Source: Duganella sp. CF458 (GTDB taxonomy: Bacteria > Pseudomonadota > Gammaproteobacteria > Burkholderiales > Burkholderiaceae_D). From it: a stretch of 64,000 nucleotides of DNA. The stretch covers positions 1 to 64,000 of the forward strand of contig NZ_FOOF01000011.1 in NCBI RefSeq assembly GCF_900113115.1. Reading direction: 5' to 3'. How positions within the stretch are numbered: position 1 is the first letter of the stretch; every line of letters begins with the position of its first letter. Below are positions 25,959 to 35,071 of the stretch, piece after piece. The position numbers and the translations under genes were made by a program. The notes beneath the pieces were generated by a model. It was not told the DNA's origin, ran no database searches, and saw nothing but the letters and a program-made list of their open reading frames with translations.

Positions 25959-27044
25959 ATGCCCCTTCCCCTCTCGCCAGAACAAAAACAAACGCTATTC
26001 TGGGTGTCGGTCTGGGCCGCCTTTTTCTTCCTGCTCTGGATCCTGGGGCCGGTCTTGACGCCTTTCCTGGCGGCCGCCATTTTCGCCTACGCGCTGAATC
26101 CCGCCGTCGACAAGCTGTGCCGCCTGCGTATATTGCGGCGCTGGAAAATGCCGCGCGCACTGGCCGTATCCATCGTGATCACCCTGTTTGGCGCCGCCGT
26201 GCTGGCGCTGCTGCTGATTGTGGTGCCGGTGCTGCAAAAGGAAATTCCGCTGCTGCAGGCGGCCATTCCCGCGTCGCTGGCCAAGCTGAACGACACGCTG
26301 GGCCCGCGCCTGCAGCAACTGGGGGTGGAGTTCACCCTCGACGGTGCCAGCATCAAGGCCCTGGTGGCGGAAAAGATGGCGGAAAGCGGCAACCAGATCT
26401 GGACGGCCGTGCTGAATTCCGTGCGTACCGGCGGCAGCGCGGTCCTGGGCTGGCTGGCCACGCTGGTGCTGATCCCGGTCGTGCTGTTTTACCTGCTGCT
26501 GGACTGGCAGCAGTTGCTGGCCCGCATCGCCGGCGCGGTGCCGCGCCGCTATATCGGCGCCACCATGGACATGGCGCGCGAATCCGACGCGCTGCTGGCG
26601 CAGTACCTGCGCGGCCAGTTGCTGGTGATGCTGGTGTTGTCGGTTTATTACTCCACCGCGCTGGCGGTGGCGGGCTTCGACGTGGCGCTGCCGGTCGGCA
26701 TCCTGTCCGGCGTGCTGGTCTTCATTCCCTATCTCGGCTTCGGCCTCGGGCTGCTGCTGGCGCTGATGGCGGCGGTGCTGCAATTTTCCGACTGGAGCGG
26801 GCTGGTGGCGGTGGCCATCATCTACGGCCTGGGCCAGGTGATCGAAGGTTTCATCCTGACGCCGCGCCTGGTGGGCGAGCGCATCGGCCTGGACCCGCTG
26901 GCGGTGATCTTCGCGCTGTTGGCCTTTGGCCAGCTGTTCGGATTTGTCGGCGTACTGCTCGCTTTGCCCGCTTCCGCCCTCTTGATGGTCGGTTTTAGGC
27001 ACCTGCGCCGCCACTACCTGCGCAGCAGCTTTTATAATGCGTAG
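25959..27044 (+). CDS. AI-2E family transporter (PerM-like)
   Basis: The 361-residue membrane protein has about eight helices: a pair at residues 12-47, a central amphipathic domain (about 75-140), then paired helices in the C-terminal half with GFDVALPVGILSGVLVFIPYLGFGLG and IYGLGQVIEGFILTPRLVG, here quoted in part, the conserved core of the PerM/AI-2E exporter family. Relatives act as autoinducer-2 exporters or sodium/proton antiporters. The gene sits between purM and hda, an order common in Betaproteobacteria. The substrate is not predictable. Confidence 0.9.
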   Translation: MPLPLSPEQKQTLFWVSVWAAFFFLLWILGPVLTPFLAAAIFAYALNPAVDKLCRLRILRRWKMPRALAVSIVITLFGAAVLALLLIVVPVLQKEIPLLQAAIPASLAKLNDTLGPRLQQLGVEFTLDGASIKALVAEKMAESGNQIWTAVLNSVRTGGSAVLGWLATLVLIPVVLFYLLLDWQQLLARIAGAVPRRYIGATMDMARESDALLAQYLRGQLLVMLVLSVYYSTALAVAGFDVALPVGILSGVLVFIPYLGFGLGLLLALMAAVLQFSDWSGLVAVAIIYGLGQVIEGFILTPRLVGERIGLDPLAVIFALLAFGQLFGFVGVLLALPASALLMVGFRHLRRHYLRSSFYNA

Positions 27045-27095
27045 TGTGAAGATCGATTACGTTAGCAAAAATTCCACAAAGCCGGGACAAGTCCA

Positions 27096-27764
27096 ATGAA
27101 ACAACTGGTGCTTGACCTGGGTGCGGAGCCGGTGTGCACCCTCGAGTCCTTCGAGGTGGGGCGCAATGCCGAGGTGGCGGCGCTGATGCGCCAGTTCGCC
27201 GAACGCAGCTCGCGCGAGCATTTCGCCTACCTGTGGGGGGAAACCGGCGCAGGCAAGTCGCACCTGCTGAAGGCGCTCGCCTCGAGCGAACGCGCGCGCT
27301 ATATTTCGCCGTTTTCGATTGAAACCGAGTTCCTGTATTCGCCGGACGTGGACCTGTACCTGCTGGACGACTGCGAAAAGCTGTCGCCGGTGGCCCAGAT
27401 CGATGCCTTTGCCCTGTTCAACGAGATCCGCGCCAACCACGCCTTCATGGTGAGCGCGGGCTCGGTCGCCCCGGCCGTGCTGCCGGTGCGCGAGGACCTG
27501 CGCACGCGCATGGGCTGGGGCCTGGTGTACCAGATCCATGGTCTGACCGACGAGGAAAAGCTTGCAACACTGACGCAAATGGCGGAAGCGCGCGGCTTGA
27601 TCCTCTCACCCGGTGTGCTACCTTACCTGCTGTCGCACTTCCAGCGCGACATGGTATCGCTGTCCTCGATGCTCGACTCGCTCGACCAGTATTCCCTGGA
27701 AACCAAACGCCCGATCACCCTGCCCCTGCTGCGCGAATGGCTGCAGGAGGAAGCGAAAGAATGA
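27096..27764 (+). CDS. hda: DnaA regulatory inactivator Hda
   Basis: The 222-residue DnaA-related AAA+ protein lacks a DNA-binding domain. The N-terminal QLVLDL is a sliding-clamp-binding motif, as in Hda, which stimulates ATP hydrolysis by DnaA bound near the clamp and so prevents re-initiation. Walker A is GETGAGKSH (about 49-57) and the Walker B-type segment is LYLLDDCEKL. Its last four bases overlap the HAD phosphatase gene (ATGA). Length and motifs are typical of betaproteobacterial Hda. Confidence 0.93.
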   Translation: MKQLVLDLGAEPVCTLESFEVGRNAEVAALMRQFAERSSREHFAYLWGETGAGKSHLLKALASSERARYISPFSIETEFLYSPDVDLYLLDDCEKLSPVAQIDAFALFNEIRANHAFMVSAGSVAPAVLPVREDLRTRMGWGLVYQIHGLTDEEKLATLTQMAEARGLILSPGVLPYLLSHFQRDMVSLSSMLDSLDQYSLETKRPITLPLLREWLQEEAKE

Positions 27765-28435
27765 TGAAACTCGCCCTGTTCGACCTTGACCATACCCTGC
27801 TGCCGATCGATTCCGATTTCGAGTGGGGGCAATTCCTGTGCCGCGTGGGCGCCGTCGATGCCGTTGAATTCAAGCGCCGCAACGAGGATTTCTTCGCGCA
27901 GTACCAGGCGGGCACCCTGGACCCGGTGGAATACCTGGAATTTTCGCTCGGAACCCTGGCTCGCTTCGAGCCTGAGCACCTGGCCGAACTGCAGCAGCAA
28001 TACATGACCGAAGTGGTGATGCCGAACATCCTGCCATCGGCCCGCGCGCTGCTGCAGCAGCACCTCGATGCCGGCGACCTGGTGGCGATCGTCACGGCGA
28101 CCAACCACTTTGTGGTGGCGCCGATCGCCCAGGCCTTCGGCGTGGAGCATGTGATCGCCGCGATGCCGGAGCGCGACGCCGCCGGCCGCATCACCGGCAA
28201 GCTGCTCGGCACGCCGACCCAGGGCGAAGGCAAGATCGTGCACACCAAGGCGTGGCTCGAAAAGATGGGACATACGCTGGACAGCTTCGACAGCGTCCAC
28301 TTTTACAGCGATTCCCATAATGACCTGCCGCTGCTGTCGATCGTCAGCCACCCGATTGCGACCAACCCGAACGCCAAGTTGTCCGAGCACGCGAGCGCGC
28401 AAGGCTGGCCACTAATTCACCTGTTCAATGATTAA
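27761..28435 (+). CDS. HAD-IB family phosphatase (SerB/CicA-like)
   Basis: The 224-residue soluble enzyme has the haloacid dehalogenase nucleophile motif FDLDHTLLPIDSD near the N-terminus, motif II IVTATN, and a C-terminal FYSDSHNDLPLL with the metal-binding aspartates. This is the IB subgroup related to phosphoserine phosphatase and CicA. Two adjacent ATGs are possible starts; the first overlaps the hda stop. It overlaps pcnB by eight bases. The block hda-HAD-pcnB-folK reads as one transcript. The substrate is unknown. Confidence 0.9.
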   Translation: MMKLALFDLDHTLLPIDSDFEWGQFLCRVGAVDAVEFKRRNEDFFAQYQAGTLDPVEYLEFSLGTLARFEPEHLAELQQQYMTEVVMPNILPSARALLQQHLDAGDLVAIVTATNHFVVAPIAQAFGVEHVIAAMPERDAAGRITGKLLGTPTQGEGKIVHTKAWLEKMGHTLDSFDSVHFYSDSHNDLPLLSIVSHPIATNPNAKLSEHASAQGWPLIHLFND

Positions 28436-29921
28436 GAAATTCATCCGCAAGATCCTCGGCGTCAAGAGCGCGAGACCCAGCAACGAGCCTGTCGTACTGG
28501 GCGCCAAGGACCATGGCATCGACCCGCGCATGGTGTCGAACAACGCGATCCGCGTCACCAGCACGCTGCAGGAGGCCGGCTATGAAGCCTTCGTGGTCGG
28601 CGGCGCCGTGCGCGACCTGCTGCTGGGCGTAAAGCCCAAGGACTTCGACGTCGCCACCAATGCCACGCCGGAGCAGGTCAAGCGCCTGTTCCGCCGCGCC
28701 TTCATCATCGGCCGCCGTTTCCAGATCGTGCACGTGATGTTCGGCCAGGACCTGCTGGAGGTGACCACCTTCCGCGGCACCGCCACCGACAATGCGCCGA
28801 AGGACGAGCATGGCCGCGTGCTGCGCGACAACACCTTCGGCTCGCAGGCGGAAGACGCGGAGCGCCGCGACTTCACTATCAACGCCATGTACTACAACCC
28901 TGCCACGCAGGAAGTGCTGGACTACCACGGCGGTATCGAGGATATCCGCGCCAAGACGCTGCGCATCATCGGCCAGCCGGAGGCGCGCTACCGCGAAGAT
29001 CCGGTGCGCATGCTGCGCGTGGTGCGCTTTGCCGCCAAGCTGAAATTCTCCATCGAGCGTTCGACTGCCGAGCCGATCGGGGTGATGGCGCCGCTGATCG
29101 ACAACGTGCCTGCGGCGCGCGTGTTCGACGAGATGCTCAAGCTGCTGACCTCCGGCCAGGCCCTGGCCTGCCTGCAGCAACTGCGCAAGGAAGGCCTGCA
29201 CCATGGCCTGCTGCCGATGCTGGACGTGGTGCTGGAACAGCCGATGGGCACCAAGTTCGTGACGCTGGCGCTGGATTCCACCGACAAGCGCGTGATGGCC
29301 GGCAAGACCGTATCGCCCGGCTTCCTGTTCGCTTCCCTGCTGTGGCACCAGGTGCTGGAGAAGTGGCAGGCTTACCAGGCGGCGGGCGAATTCCCGATCC
29401 CTGCGCTGCACCTGGCGGCGGACGAAGTGCTGGAGTCGCAGACCGAGAAGCTGGCGATCCAGCGCAAGATCGGTTCCGACATGCGCGACATCTGGGCCAT
29501 GCAGCCGCGCTTTGAGCGCCGCAACGGCAAGAACCCCTACAAGCTGCTGGAGCACCTGCGCTTCCGCGCCGGCTACGACTTCCTGCTGCTGCGCTGCGCT
29601 TCCGGCGAGATCGAGCGTGAGCTGGGCGACTGGTGGACCGCCTTCTACGAGGCCGACGAGAGCATGCGCGCAGAGCTGGTGTCAAGCGCATCGTCGGGCG
29701 CCGGCAAGAAGAAGAAACCGGCAGCACGCCGCGGCCGCGCTGCCGCGAGCGATGAGGTGCCGGCGGACGCGCATGCCGATGCCGACGAGGGCGACGAGTC
29801 CGATGACGATGAATTCCTGAATCCGCCCCCAGAAGGCGAGGCCCCAGCGCGCAAGCGCCGCCGCCGTCCGCGCCGCGGCCGCCGTAGTGGCGGCGGCAAC
29901 GCGCCTGCCGGCGAAGCTTGA
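28428..29921 (+). CDS. pcnB: Poly(A) polymerase PcnB
   Basis: The 497-residue class II nucleotidyltransferase adds 3' poly(A) tails that mark RNA for decay. The head domain shows VVGGAVRDLLLGVKPKDFDVATN with the catalytic DxD, and the neck has RRDFTINAMYY and EDPVRMLRVVRFAAKL. These lack the CCA-specific signature, so poly(A) polymerase is preferred over CCA transferase. The last 80 residues are an unusual low-complexity tail: acidic (DEGDESDDDE), then highly basic (KRRRRPRRGRRSGGG), probably for RNA or protein contact. It overlaps both neighbours. Confidence 0.93.
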   Translation: MIKKFIRKILGVKSARPSNEPVVLGAKDHGIDPRMVSNNAIRVTSTLQEAGYEAFVVGGAVRDLLLGVKPKDFDVATNATPEQVKRLFRRAFIIGRRFQIVHVMFGQDLLEVTTFRGTATDNAPKDEHGRVLRDNTFGSQAEDAERRDFTINAMYYNPATQEVLDYHGGIEDIRAKTLRIIGQPEARYREDPVRMLRVVRFAAKLKFSIERSTAEPIGVMAPLIDNVPAARVFDEMLKLLTSGQALACLQQLRKEGLHHGLLPMLDVVLEQPMGTKFVTLALDSTDKRVMAGKTVSPGFLFASLLWHQVLEKWQAYQAAGEFPIPALHLAADEVLESQTEKLAIQRKIGSDMRDIWAMQPRFERRNGKNPYKLLEHLRFRAGYDFLLLRCASGEIERELGDWWTAFYEADESMRAELVSSASSGAGKKKKPAARRGRAAASDEVPADAHADADEGDESDDDEFLNPPPEGEAPARKRRRRPRRGRRSGGGNAPAGEA

Positions 29922-30397
29922 TGCCTGTAACCGCCTTCATCGGCATCGGCGCCAACCTGGGCGACGCCCGGGCCAATGTGCTGGATGCCGTGGAGCGCCT
30001 GCGCAAGCTGCCGGGCGCTACGCTGGAGGCGGTGTCTGCGCTGTACCGCACCGCGCCGATTGATTCTTCCGGCGATGACTATATCAATGCCGTTGCGCGC
30101 TTGAGCACCGGCCTACCTGCGCAGGCTTTACTGCAGGCGCTATTCGAGATCGAGCAGGCGCATGGGCGCGAACGGCCCTATTTCAATGCACCGCGCACGC
30201 TGGATCTCGATTTGCTGCTGTATGGCGACGAGCGGATTGCGACGCCCTCGCTGATCGTGCCGCATCCGCGCATGCATTTGCGGGCGTTTGTATTGATGCC
30301 GCTGCTCGAACTGGCCCCTGACATGGTGCTGCCGGGGCTGGGGCGCGCGGCCGATTTCGCGCCTTCGGTTTCGGAGCAAGGTATCATCCGCCTTTAA
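29921..30397 (+). CDS. folK: 2-amino-4-hydroxy-6-hydroxymethyldihydropteridine diphosphokinase
   Basis: The 158-residue HPPK transfers pyrophosphate from ATP to the pterin in folate synthesis. Characteristic stretches are FIGIGANLGDARANV, SALYRTAPI, NAPRTLDLDLLLYG and VPHPRMHLRAFVL. The ATG begins at the last base of the pcnB stop (TGATG), a coupled start; a TTG three bases earlier is in frame but less likely. It ends at an AAACCGGTAA sequence shared with the ends of the recA-recX repeat. Confidence 0.95.
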   Translation: MPVTAFIGIGANLGDARANVLDAVERLRKLPGATLEAVSALYRTAPIDSSGDDYINAVARLSTGLPAQALLQALFEIEQAHGRERPYFNAPRTLDLDLLLYGDERIATPSLIVPHPRMHLRAFVLMPLLELAPDMVLPGLGRAADFAPSVSEQGIIRL

Positions 30398-30423
30398 AAC
30401 CGGTAAGCCAAAGGACCACAAGA

Positions 30424-30771
30424 ATGCAAATCCCCATCATCGTCCAAACCACCGGCCTCCTGATCCTGTCCAACATCTTCATGACTGTGGCGTGGTACGG
30501 ACACCTGAAGAACTTCTCTAACAAGTCCTGGCTGGTCGCCGCGCTGGTCAGCTGGGGCATCGCGCTGTTCGAATACCTGATCCAGGTCCCGGCCAACCGC
30601 ATCGGTTTCAGCCAGTACAGCCTTGCCCAGCTCAAGATCCTGCAGGAGGTCGTCACGCTGGGCGTATTCGTCCCCTTCGCCATGTACTACATGGACCAGC
30701 CCTTCAAGACGGACTTCATCTGGGCCGGCCTTTGCCTGGTGGGCGCTGTGTACTTCATTTTCCGCAGTTAG
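30424..30771 (+). CDS. DUF486 (DMT-type) small membrane protein
   Basis: This 115-residue protein has four predicted helices (about 6-25, 37-55, 75-93, 98-114) and the DUF486 segments FMTVAWYGHLKN, SWGIALFEYLIQVPANR and FAMYYMDQPFKTDFIWAG. The family is related to small drug/metabolite transporters, but its activity is not known. It lies 26 bases after folK and 30 bases before panB on the same strand, probably in the same operon. Confidence 0.9.
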   Translation: MQIPIIVQTTGLLILSNIFMTVAWYGHLKNFSNKSWLVAALVSWGIALFEYLIQVPANRIGFSQYSLAQLKILQEVVTLGVFVPFAMYYMDQPFKTDFIWAGLCLVGAVYFIFRS

Positions 30772-30801
30772 AATATCGTTTTTCGAATTTAAGGACATAC
30801 C

Positions 30802-31644
30802 ATGTCTGGCAACCTGCAAAACCCTTACCCGGCGCCAGCGCGTGCCGTCCCTGCCAAGGCGGTCACGATCCCTTCGATCAATTCCCTGAAGGCGGCAGGC
30901 GAGAAGATCACCATGCTGACCTGCTATGACGCCAGCTTCGCCTCCCTGATGGATGGCTGCGGCGTGGAAGTGCTGCTGATCGGCGATTCGCTGGGCATGG
31001 TGTGCAACGGCCACCAGTCCACATTGCCGGTGACCGTGCAGGAAATCGCCTACCACACCGCTGCCGTAGCCCGCGGCGCGAAGAACGCGCTGATCCTGGC
31101 CGACATGCCGTTCGGCTCCTACGCCACGCCGGAACAGGCATTCAACAATGCCGTGCAACTGGTCCAGGCCGGCGCGCATATGGTGAAGATCGAAGGCGGC
31201 GCCTGGGTTGCTGAAACCGTGCGCTTCCTGGTGGAGCGCTCGATTCCTGTTTGCGCCCACCTGGGCCTGACCCCGCAGTCGGTCCACACGCTGGGCGGCT
31301 ACAAGGTGCAAGGCAAGACCATTGAAAGCGCCGAACTGCTGAAGCAGGACGCGCTCAAGCTGCAGGCCGCCGGTGCCGCCATGGTCGTGCTGGAGGCGAT
31401 CCCTACCGCGCTGGGCAAGGAAGTGACCGAGATGCTGTCGATGCCGACCATCGGCATTGGCGCCGGTCCGGATTGCTCGGGCCAGGTGCTGGTGATGCAC
31501 GACATGCTGGGCGTGTTCCCAGGCCGCAAAGCGCGCTTCGTGAAGAACTTCATGGAAGGCCAGGTGTCGATCCAGGCCGCAGTGACGGCCTACATCGACG
31601 CCGTCAAGGGCGGCACCTTCCCAGCGGTTGAGCACTGCTTCTGA
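30802..31644 (+). CDS. panB: 3-methyl-2-oxobutanoate hydroxymethyltransferase
   Basis: The 280-residue PanB makes ketopantoate from alpha-ketoisovalerate and methylene-tetrahydrofolate, the first committed step to pantothenate and CoA. It shows [29 protein letters not shown] with the metal-binding aspartate, [14 protein letters not shown] and [12 protein letters not shown]. Being next to folK makes metabolic sense, because the enzyme consumes a folate. The usual partner panC is not in the window. An AAGGA ribosome site precedes the ATG. Confidence 0.96.
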   Translation: MSGNLQNPYPAPARAVPAKAVTIPSINSLKAAGEKITMLTCYDASFASLMDGCGVEVLLIGDSLGMVCNGHQSTLPVTVQEIAYHTAAVARGAKNALILADMPFGSYATPEQAFNNAVQLVQAGAHMVKIEGGAWVAETVRFLVERSIPVCAHLGLTPQSVHTLGGYKVQGKTIESAELLKQDALKLQAAGAAMVVLEAIPTALGKEVTEMLSMPTIGIGAGPDCSGQVLVMHDMLGVFPGRKARFVKNFMEGQVSIQAAVTAYIDAVKGGTFPAVEHCF

Positions 31645-31648
31645 AACC

Positions 31649-32188
31649 ATGAGCCATCCGCTGAACGACGACGAATACGATCAACTCGATGAGCTGCTGG
31701 CAGCAATCGGCCCGCACAGCATGGACGTCGCCAAGCTGGAAGGTTTTTTGACCGCGCTGGTGGTCGGCCCGGCCGGCGTAGCGCAGGAAACCTGGCTGCC
31801 CGGCGTCTGGGGCGGCGCGGCCGGCAACGACGAAGCTGCCGCGCTGGTCTTGCGCCATCACGACTACATGAGCGTCTGGATGCAGAAAGATCCGGGCAGC
31901 TTCGAACCGATCTACGAGTGCGGTGGCAGCTGGACAGTGCAAGCGTGGTGCGATGGCTTCCTGGCGGGCGTCGCACTGGCGGCGGATGCCTGGGCTCCAC
32001 TGCGCGCGCAGCAGCCCGCCCTACTGCTGCCCTTCCAGGCGCCACTGAACGCGGCCAAGGTGCCGCAGGCTGTCATCAGGATCAACGAGTTTTTCCACAT
32101 GCCACAGCCCAAGGCGGCCAAGGCCGGCCGCAACGACCCTTGCCCTTGCGGCAGCGGCAAGAAGTTCAAGAAGTGCTGCGGCGCTTAA
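31649..32188 (+). CDS. UPF0149/YecA family protein with C-terminal SEC-C zinc motif
   Basis: The 179-residue protein has a YecA/YgfB-type helical domain (about residues 5-140: [23 protein letters not shown]) and ends in a SEC-C motif, [19 protein letters not shown], which binds one zinc. The motif is shared with SecA tails and marks proteins that contact ribosomes or the secretion machinery. The start is four bases after the panB stop. It overlaps the puuC stop by four bases, tail to tail. Function is unknown. Confidence 0.87.
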   Translation: MSHPLNDDEYDQLDELLAAIGPHSMDVAKLEGFLTALVVGPAGVAQETWLPGVWGGAAGNDEAAALVLRHHDYMSVWMQKDPGSFEPIYECGGSWTVQAWCDGFLAGVALAADAWAPLRAQQPALLLPFQAPLNAAKVPQAVIRINEFFHMPQPKAAKAGRNDPCPCGSGKKFKKCCGA

Positions 32189-33675
32189 ACCTGAATCCAG
32201 GTGGTCTTCAGTTCGGTGTACTTGTCGAAGGCATGCAGCGACTTGTCGCGGCCATTGCCTGACTGCTTGTAGCCGCCGAACGGCACCGTGATATCGTCGC
32301 CATCGTACTGGTTGACGTGCACGGTGCCCGCTTTCAGCGCCCGCGCAGTGCGGATCGCCTTCGACATATCCGAGCTCCACACCGCGGCGTGCAAGCCGTA
32401 TGGCGTATCGTTCGCCTGCTTCACCGCCTCGTCGAGATCCTTGAACGACAGCACCGACAGGACCGGCCCGAAAATCTCTTCGCGCGCGATCTTCATGGTG
32501 TTCTGCACGCCGTCGAACAGCGTCGGCTCGACGTAGAAGCCGCCGGTCTCCTTGCGCACCGCCTTGCCGCCCGCGAGCAGTTTCGCCCCCTCGCCGCGGC
32601 CCGCATCGATATAGCCCATCACGGTTTTCAGCTGGATCGCATCGACAATCGCGCCCATCACGGTCTTTTCGTCGAGCGGGTCGCCTGGCGCATAGGACGG
32701 CACCATGGCCAGCGCTTTCTCGAGGAACCTGTCCTTGATCGACTCTTCCACGAACAGGCGTGAAGGCGCATTGCAGCTCTCGCCCTGGTTGAAATAGATC
32801 GACCCGACCGCCGCGGCAACGGCTGCGTCGAGATCAGGACAATCGGCGCACACAATATTGGCCGACTTGCCGCCCAACTCCGTCCACGCCCGCTTCAGGT
32901 TCGACTGTCCCGCCATCTGGATGATCTGCTTGCCCGTGCGCGTGGAGCCGGTGAAGCCGATGCAGTCCACGTCCATGTGCATCGCCAGCGCCGCGCCGGC
33001 CTCGTTGCCGTAGCCAGGCAGCACATTGAACACGCCCGGCGGGATGCCCGCCTCCACCGCCAGCTCCGCCAACCGCAGCGCCGACAACGGCGACTTCTCC
33101 GACGGCTTGAGCAGCACGCTGTTGCCGGCCGCCAGCGCCGGCGCGATCTTCCATGCCGCCATCAGCAGTGGATAGTTCCACGGCACGATGGCCGCCACCA
33201 CGCCAACCGGCTCGCGCGTGATCAGGGCCAGCGAATTGCCCGGCGTCGGTGCAATCTCGCCGTACACCTTGTCGATCGCCTCGCCGTACCAACGGATGCA
33301 ATTCGCCGCGAGCGAAACATCGACCACCTGGCTGTACTTGATCGGCTTGCCCATGTCGAGCGTTTCGAGCAAGGCCAGTTCGTCCTTGTTCTGCATCATC
33401 AGGTCGGCCAACCTGACCAGCACGCGTTTGCGTTGCGCCGGTGCCTGGCCTGCCCAGCGGCCGCTGTCAAAGGCACGGCGTGCCACGGCGACCGCCTGGT
33501 CGACATCCGCCGCATCGCAACGCGCCGTCTGCGACAGGTAGCGGCCATCAATGGGCGACAGGTTGTCGAACTTGCGTTCGCCCCGCGCCCAGGTGCGTTC
33601 GCCGTTGATGAAAGCGCGCCCGTCGAGGGTCAGCATCTTGGCACGGTCATGCCAGTTGATCGCTTCTTTTGCCAT
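32185..33675 (-). CDS. puuC: Gamma-glutamyl-gamma-aminobutyraldehyde dehydrogenase (PuuC-type)
   Basis: This 496-residue NAD(P)-dependent aldehyde dehydrogenase has the cofactor segment [22 protein letters not shown], the glutamate base in [10 protein letters not shown] and the catalytic cysteine in [12 protein letters not shown]. The NxPSR context and its neighbours identify the PuuC/aldehyde-dehydrogenase branch that oxidises gamma-glutamyl-aminobutyraldehyde or aminobutyraldehyde. It is the last gene of a four-gene minus-strand unit, three bases after the aminotransferase. It would act after putrescine has lost one amino group. Confidence 0.9.
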   Translation of the reverse strand: MAKEAINWHDRAKMLTLDGRAFINGERTWARGERKFDNLSPIDGRYLSQTARCDAADVDQAVAVARRAFDSGRWAGQAPAQRKRVLVRLADLMMQNKDELALLETLDMGKPIKYSQVVDVSLAANCIRWYGEAIDKVYGEIAPTPGNSLALITREPVGVVAAIVPWNYPLLMAAWKIAPALAAGNSVLLKPSEKSPLSALRLAELAVEAGIPPGVFNVLPGYGNEAGAALAMHMDVDCIGFTGSTRTGKQIIQMAGQSNLKRAWTELGGKSANIVCADCPDLDAAVAAAVGSIYFNQGESCNAPSRLFVEESIKDRFLEKALAMVPSYAPGDPLDEKTVMGAIVDAIQLKTVMGYIDAGRGEGAKLLAGGKAVRKETGGFYVEPTLFDGVQNTMKIAREEIFGPVLSVLSFKDLDEAVKQANDTPYGLHAAVWSSDMSKAIRTARALKAGTVHVNQYDGDDITVPFGGYKQSGNGRDKSLHAFDKYTELKTTWIQV

Positions 33676-33678
33676 GGC

Positions 33679-35061
33679 TTACATCCATCCTCTCTGCTGC
33701 AGGTCCGCGTAGGTATCGTCAAGGCAGCGCCGGATCAGGGCCACCATTTCATCGATCTGTTCGCGCGTCATCACCAGCGGTGGTGCGATGATCATGCGCT
33801 CGCCCACGGCGCGCATGATCATGCCGTTGTTGAACATATAGCCGCGGCACACCATGCCCACTTCCAGTTTCGGATCAAAGTACTCGTGGCCGTGGATAGT
33901 GGGGCCCTTGCGCCGCACAAGATTGAGGCCCGCGACGAAACCGCAGCTATTGGCGTAGCCAACCAGCGGGTGCTCGTCCAGGGTGGCGAAGCGTTGCGCG
34001 AGATAGGGGCCGGTGTCTTCAGCCACCCGCTGCACCAGCTTTTCGTCCTCAATGATGCGGATCGTCTCCAGCGCCGCCGCGCAGGCGACAGGATGGCCGG
34101 AATACGTGAAGCCGTGCGCGAACTCGCCGCCCTGCCCGATCAGCACCTGCGCCACACGCTCGCCGACCAGCACGCCGCCAAGCGGGATATAACCCGAGGT
34201 GACGCCCTTGGCGAAAGTGATCAGGTCCGGCTTGAAGTCGAAGTATTCACACGCGAACATGCGGCCGGTGCGGCCAAAGCCGGTGATCACTTCATCCGCG
34301 ATCAGGAGAATGCCGTACTTGTCGCAAATGCGCTGGATCTCCGGCCAATAGGTGCGCGGCGGGATCACCACGCCGCCGGCGCCCTGGATCGGCTCGCCGA
34401 TGAAGGCAGCCACCTTCTCCGGGCCGACATCGAGGATCTTCTGTTCCAGCCAAGCGGCGGCCTCGATGCCGAATTCGTCTTCCGTCATGCCGCGCCCGGA
34501 TTCGAGGAAGTTCGGCTGGCGGATATGCACGATGCCCGGTATCGGCAAGCCGCCCTGCGCGTGCATGCCTTCCATGCCGCCCAGGGAAGCCCCGGCCATG
34601 GTGCTGCCGTGATAGGCGTTGAAGCGGCTGATGATCGTATGCCGCTGCGGCTGCCCCTTCAAATCCCAATAGCGGCGCACCATGCGCACATTGGTGTCGT
34701 TCGCCTCCGAGCCGGAGCCGGTGAAGAACACATGCTTGAAGCCCGGCGGCGCAATCTCCGCCAGCTTGGCGGCCAACGTCACCGCAGGCACGTTGGTCGT
34801 GTTGAAGAAGCTGTTATAGAAAGGCAGCGTCTCCATCTGGTCGTACACCGCCTGCGCGATGCTGTGCCGGCCATAGCCAACATTCACGCACCACAAGCCC
34901 GACATGCCGTCCAAAATTTTCTTGCCTTCCGAATCCCACAGGTAGATGCCTTCGCCGCGCACCATCACGCGCACGCCGCGTTCACCGAGTGCCTTGTGGT
35001 CGGTGAAGGGATGCATGTAATGCGCATGGTCGCGCGCCTGGATCGACTTGGTATCGTCCAT
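33679..35061 (-). CDS. spuC: Putrescine/polyamine aminotransferase (SpuC-like, class III)
   Basis: The 460-residue PLP-dependent class III aminotransferase keeps MSGLWCVNVGYGRHSIAQAV, FFTGSGSEANDT, the Asp in LLIADEVITGFGRTG, and the PLP lysine in FAKGVTSGYIPLGG. Overall it is close to Pseudomonas SpuC, the putrescine-pyruvate transaminase. In this operon it could transaminate putrescine directly, act on gamma-glutamylputrescine in place of the missing PuuB oxidase, or serve as GABA transaminase. It is 10 bases after puuA. Confidence 0.85.
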   Translation of the reverse strand: MDDTKSIQARDHAHYMHPFTDHKALGERGVRVMVRGEGIYLWDSEGKKILDGMSGLWCVNVGYGRHSIAQAVYDQMETLPFYNSFFNTTNVPAVTLAAKLAEIAPPGFKHVFFTGSGSEANDTNVRMVRRYWDLKGQPQRHTIISRFNAYHGSTMAGASLGGMEGMHAQGGLPIPGIVHIRQPNFLESGRGMTEDEFGIEAAAWLEQKILDVGPEKVAAFIGEPIQGAGGVVIPPRTYWPEIQRICDKYGILLIADEVITGFGRTGRMFACEYFDFKPDLITFAKGVTSGYIPLGGVLVGERVAQVLIGQGGEFAHGFTYSGHPVACAAALETIRIIEDEKLVQRVAEDTGPYLAQRFATLDEHPLVGYANSCGFVAGLNLVRRKGPTIHGHEYFDPKLEVGMVCRGYMFNNGMIMRAVGERMIIAPPLVMTREQIDEMVALIRRCLDDTYADLQQRGWM

Positions 35062-35071
35062 GATCGCCTCC

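Noticed and set aside
28428..29921. CCA-adding enzyme instead of poly(A) polymerase
   Set aside because: The long C-terminal extension and placement next to folK match PcnB, and no HD domain is seen.
30397..30406. AAACCGGTAA after the folK stop, identical to the ends of the recA-recX repeat
   Set aside because: Only a single 10-base end is present, with no internal GGGTC(T/A)GACCC and no inverted partner. It could be a remnant or chance, so I did not call a repeat.
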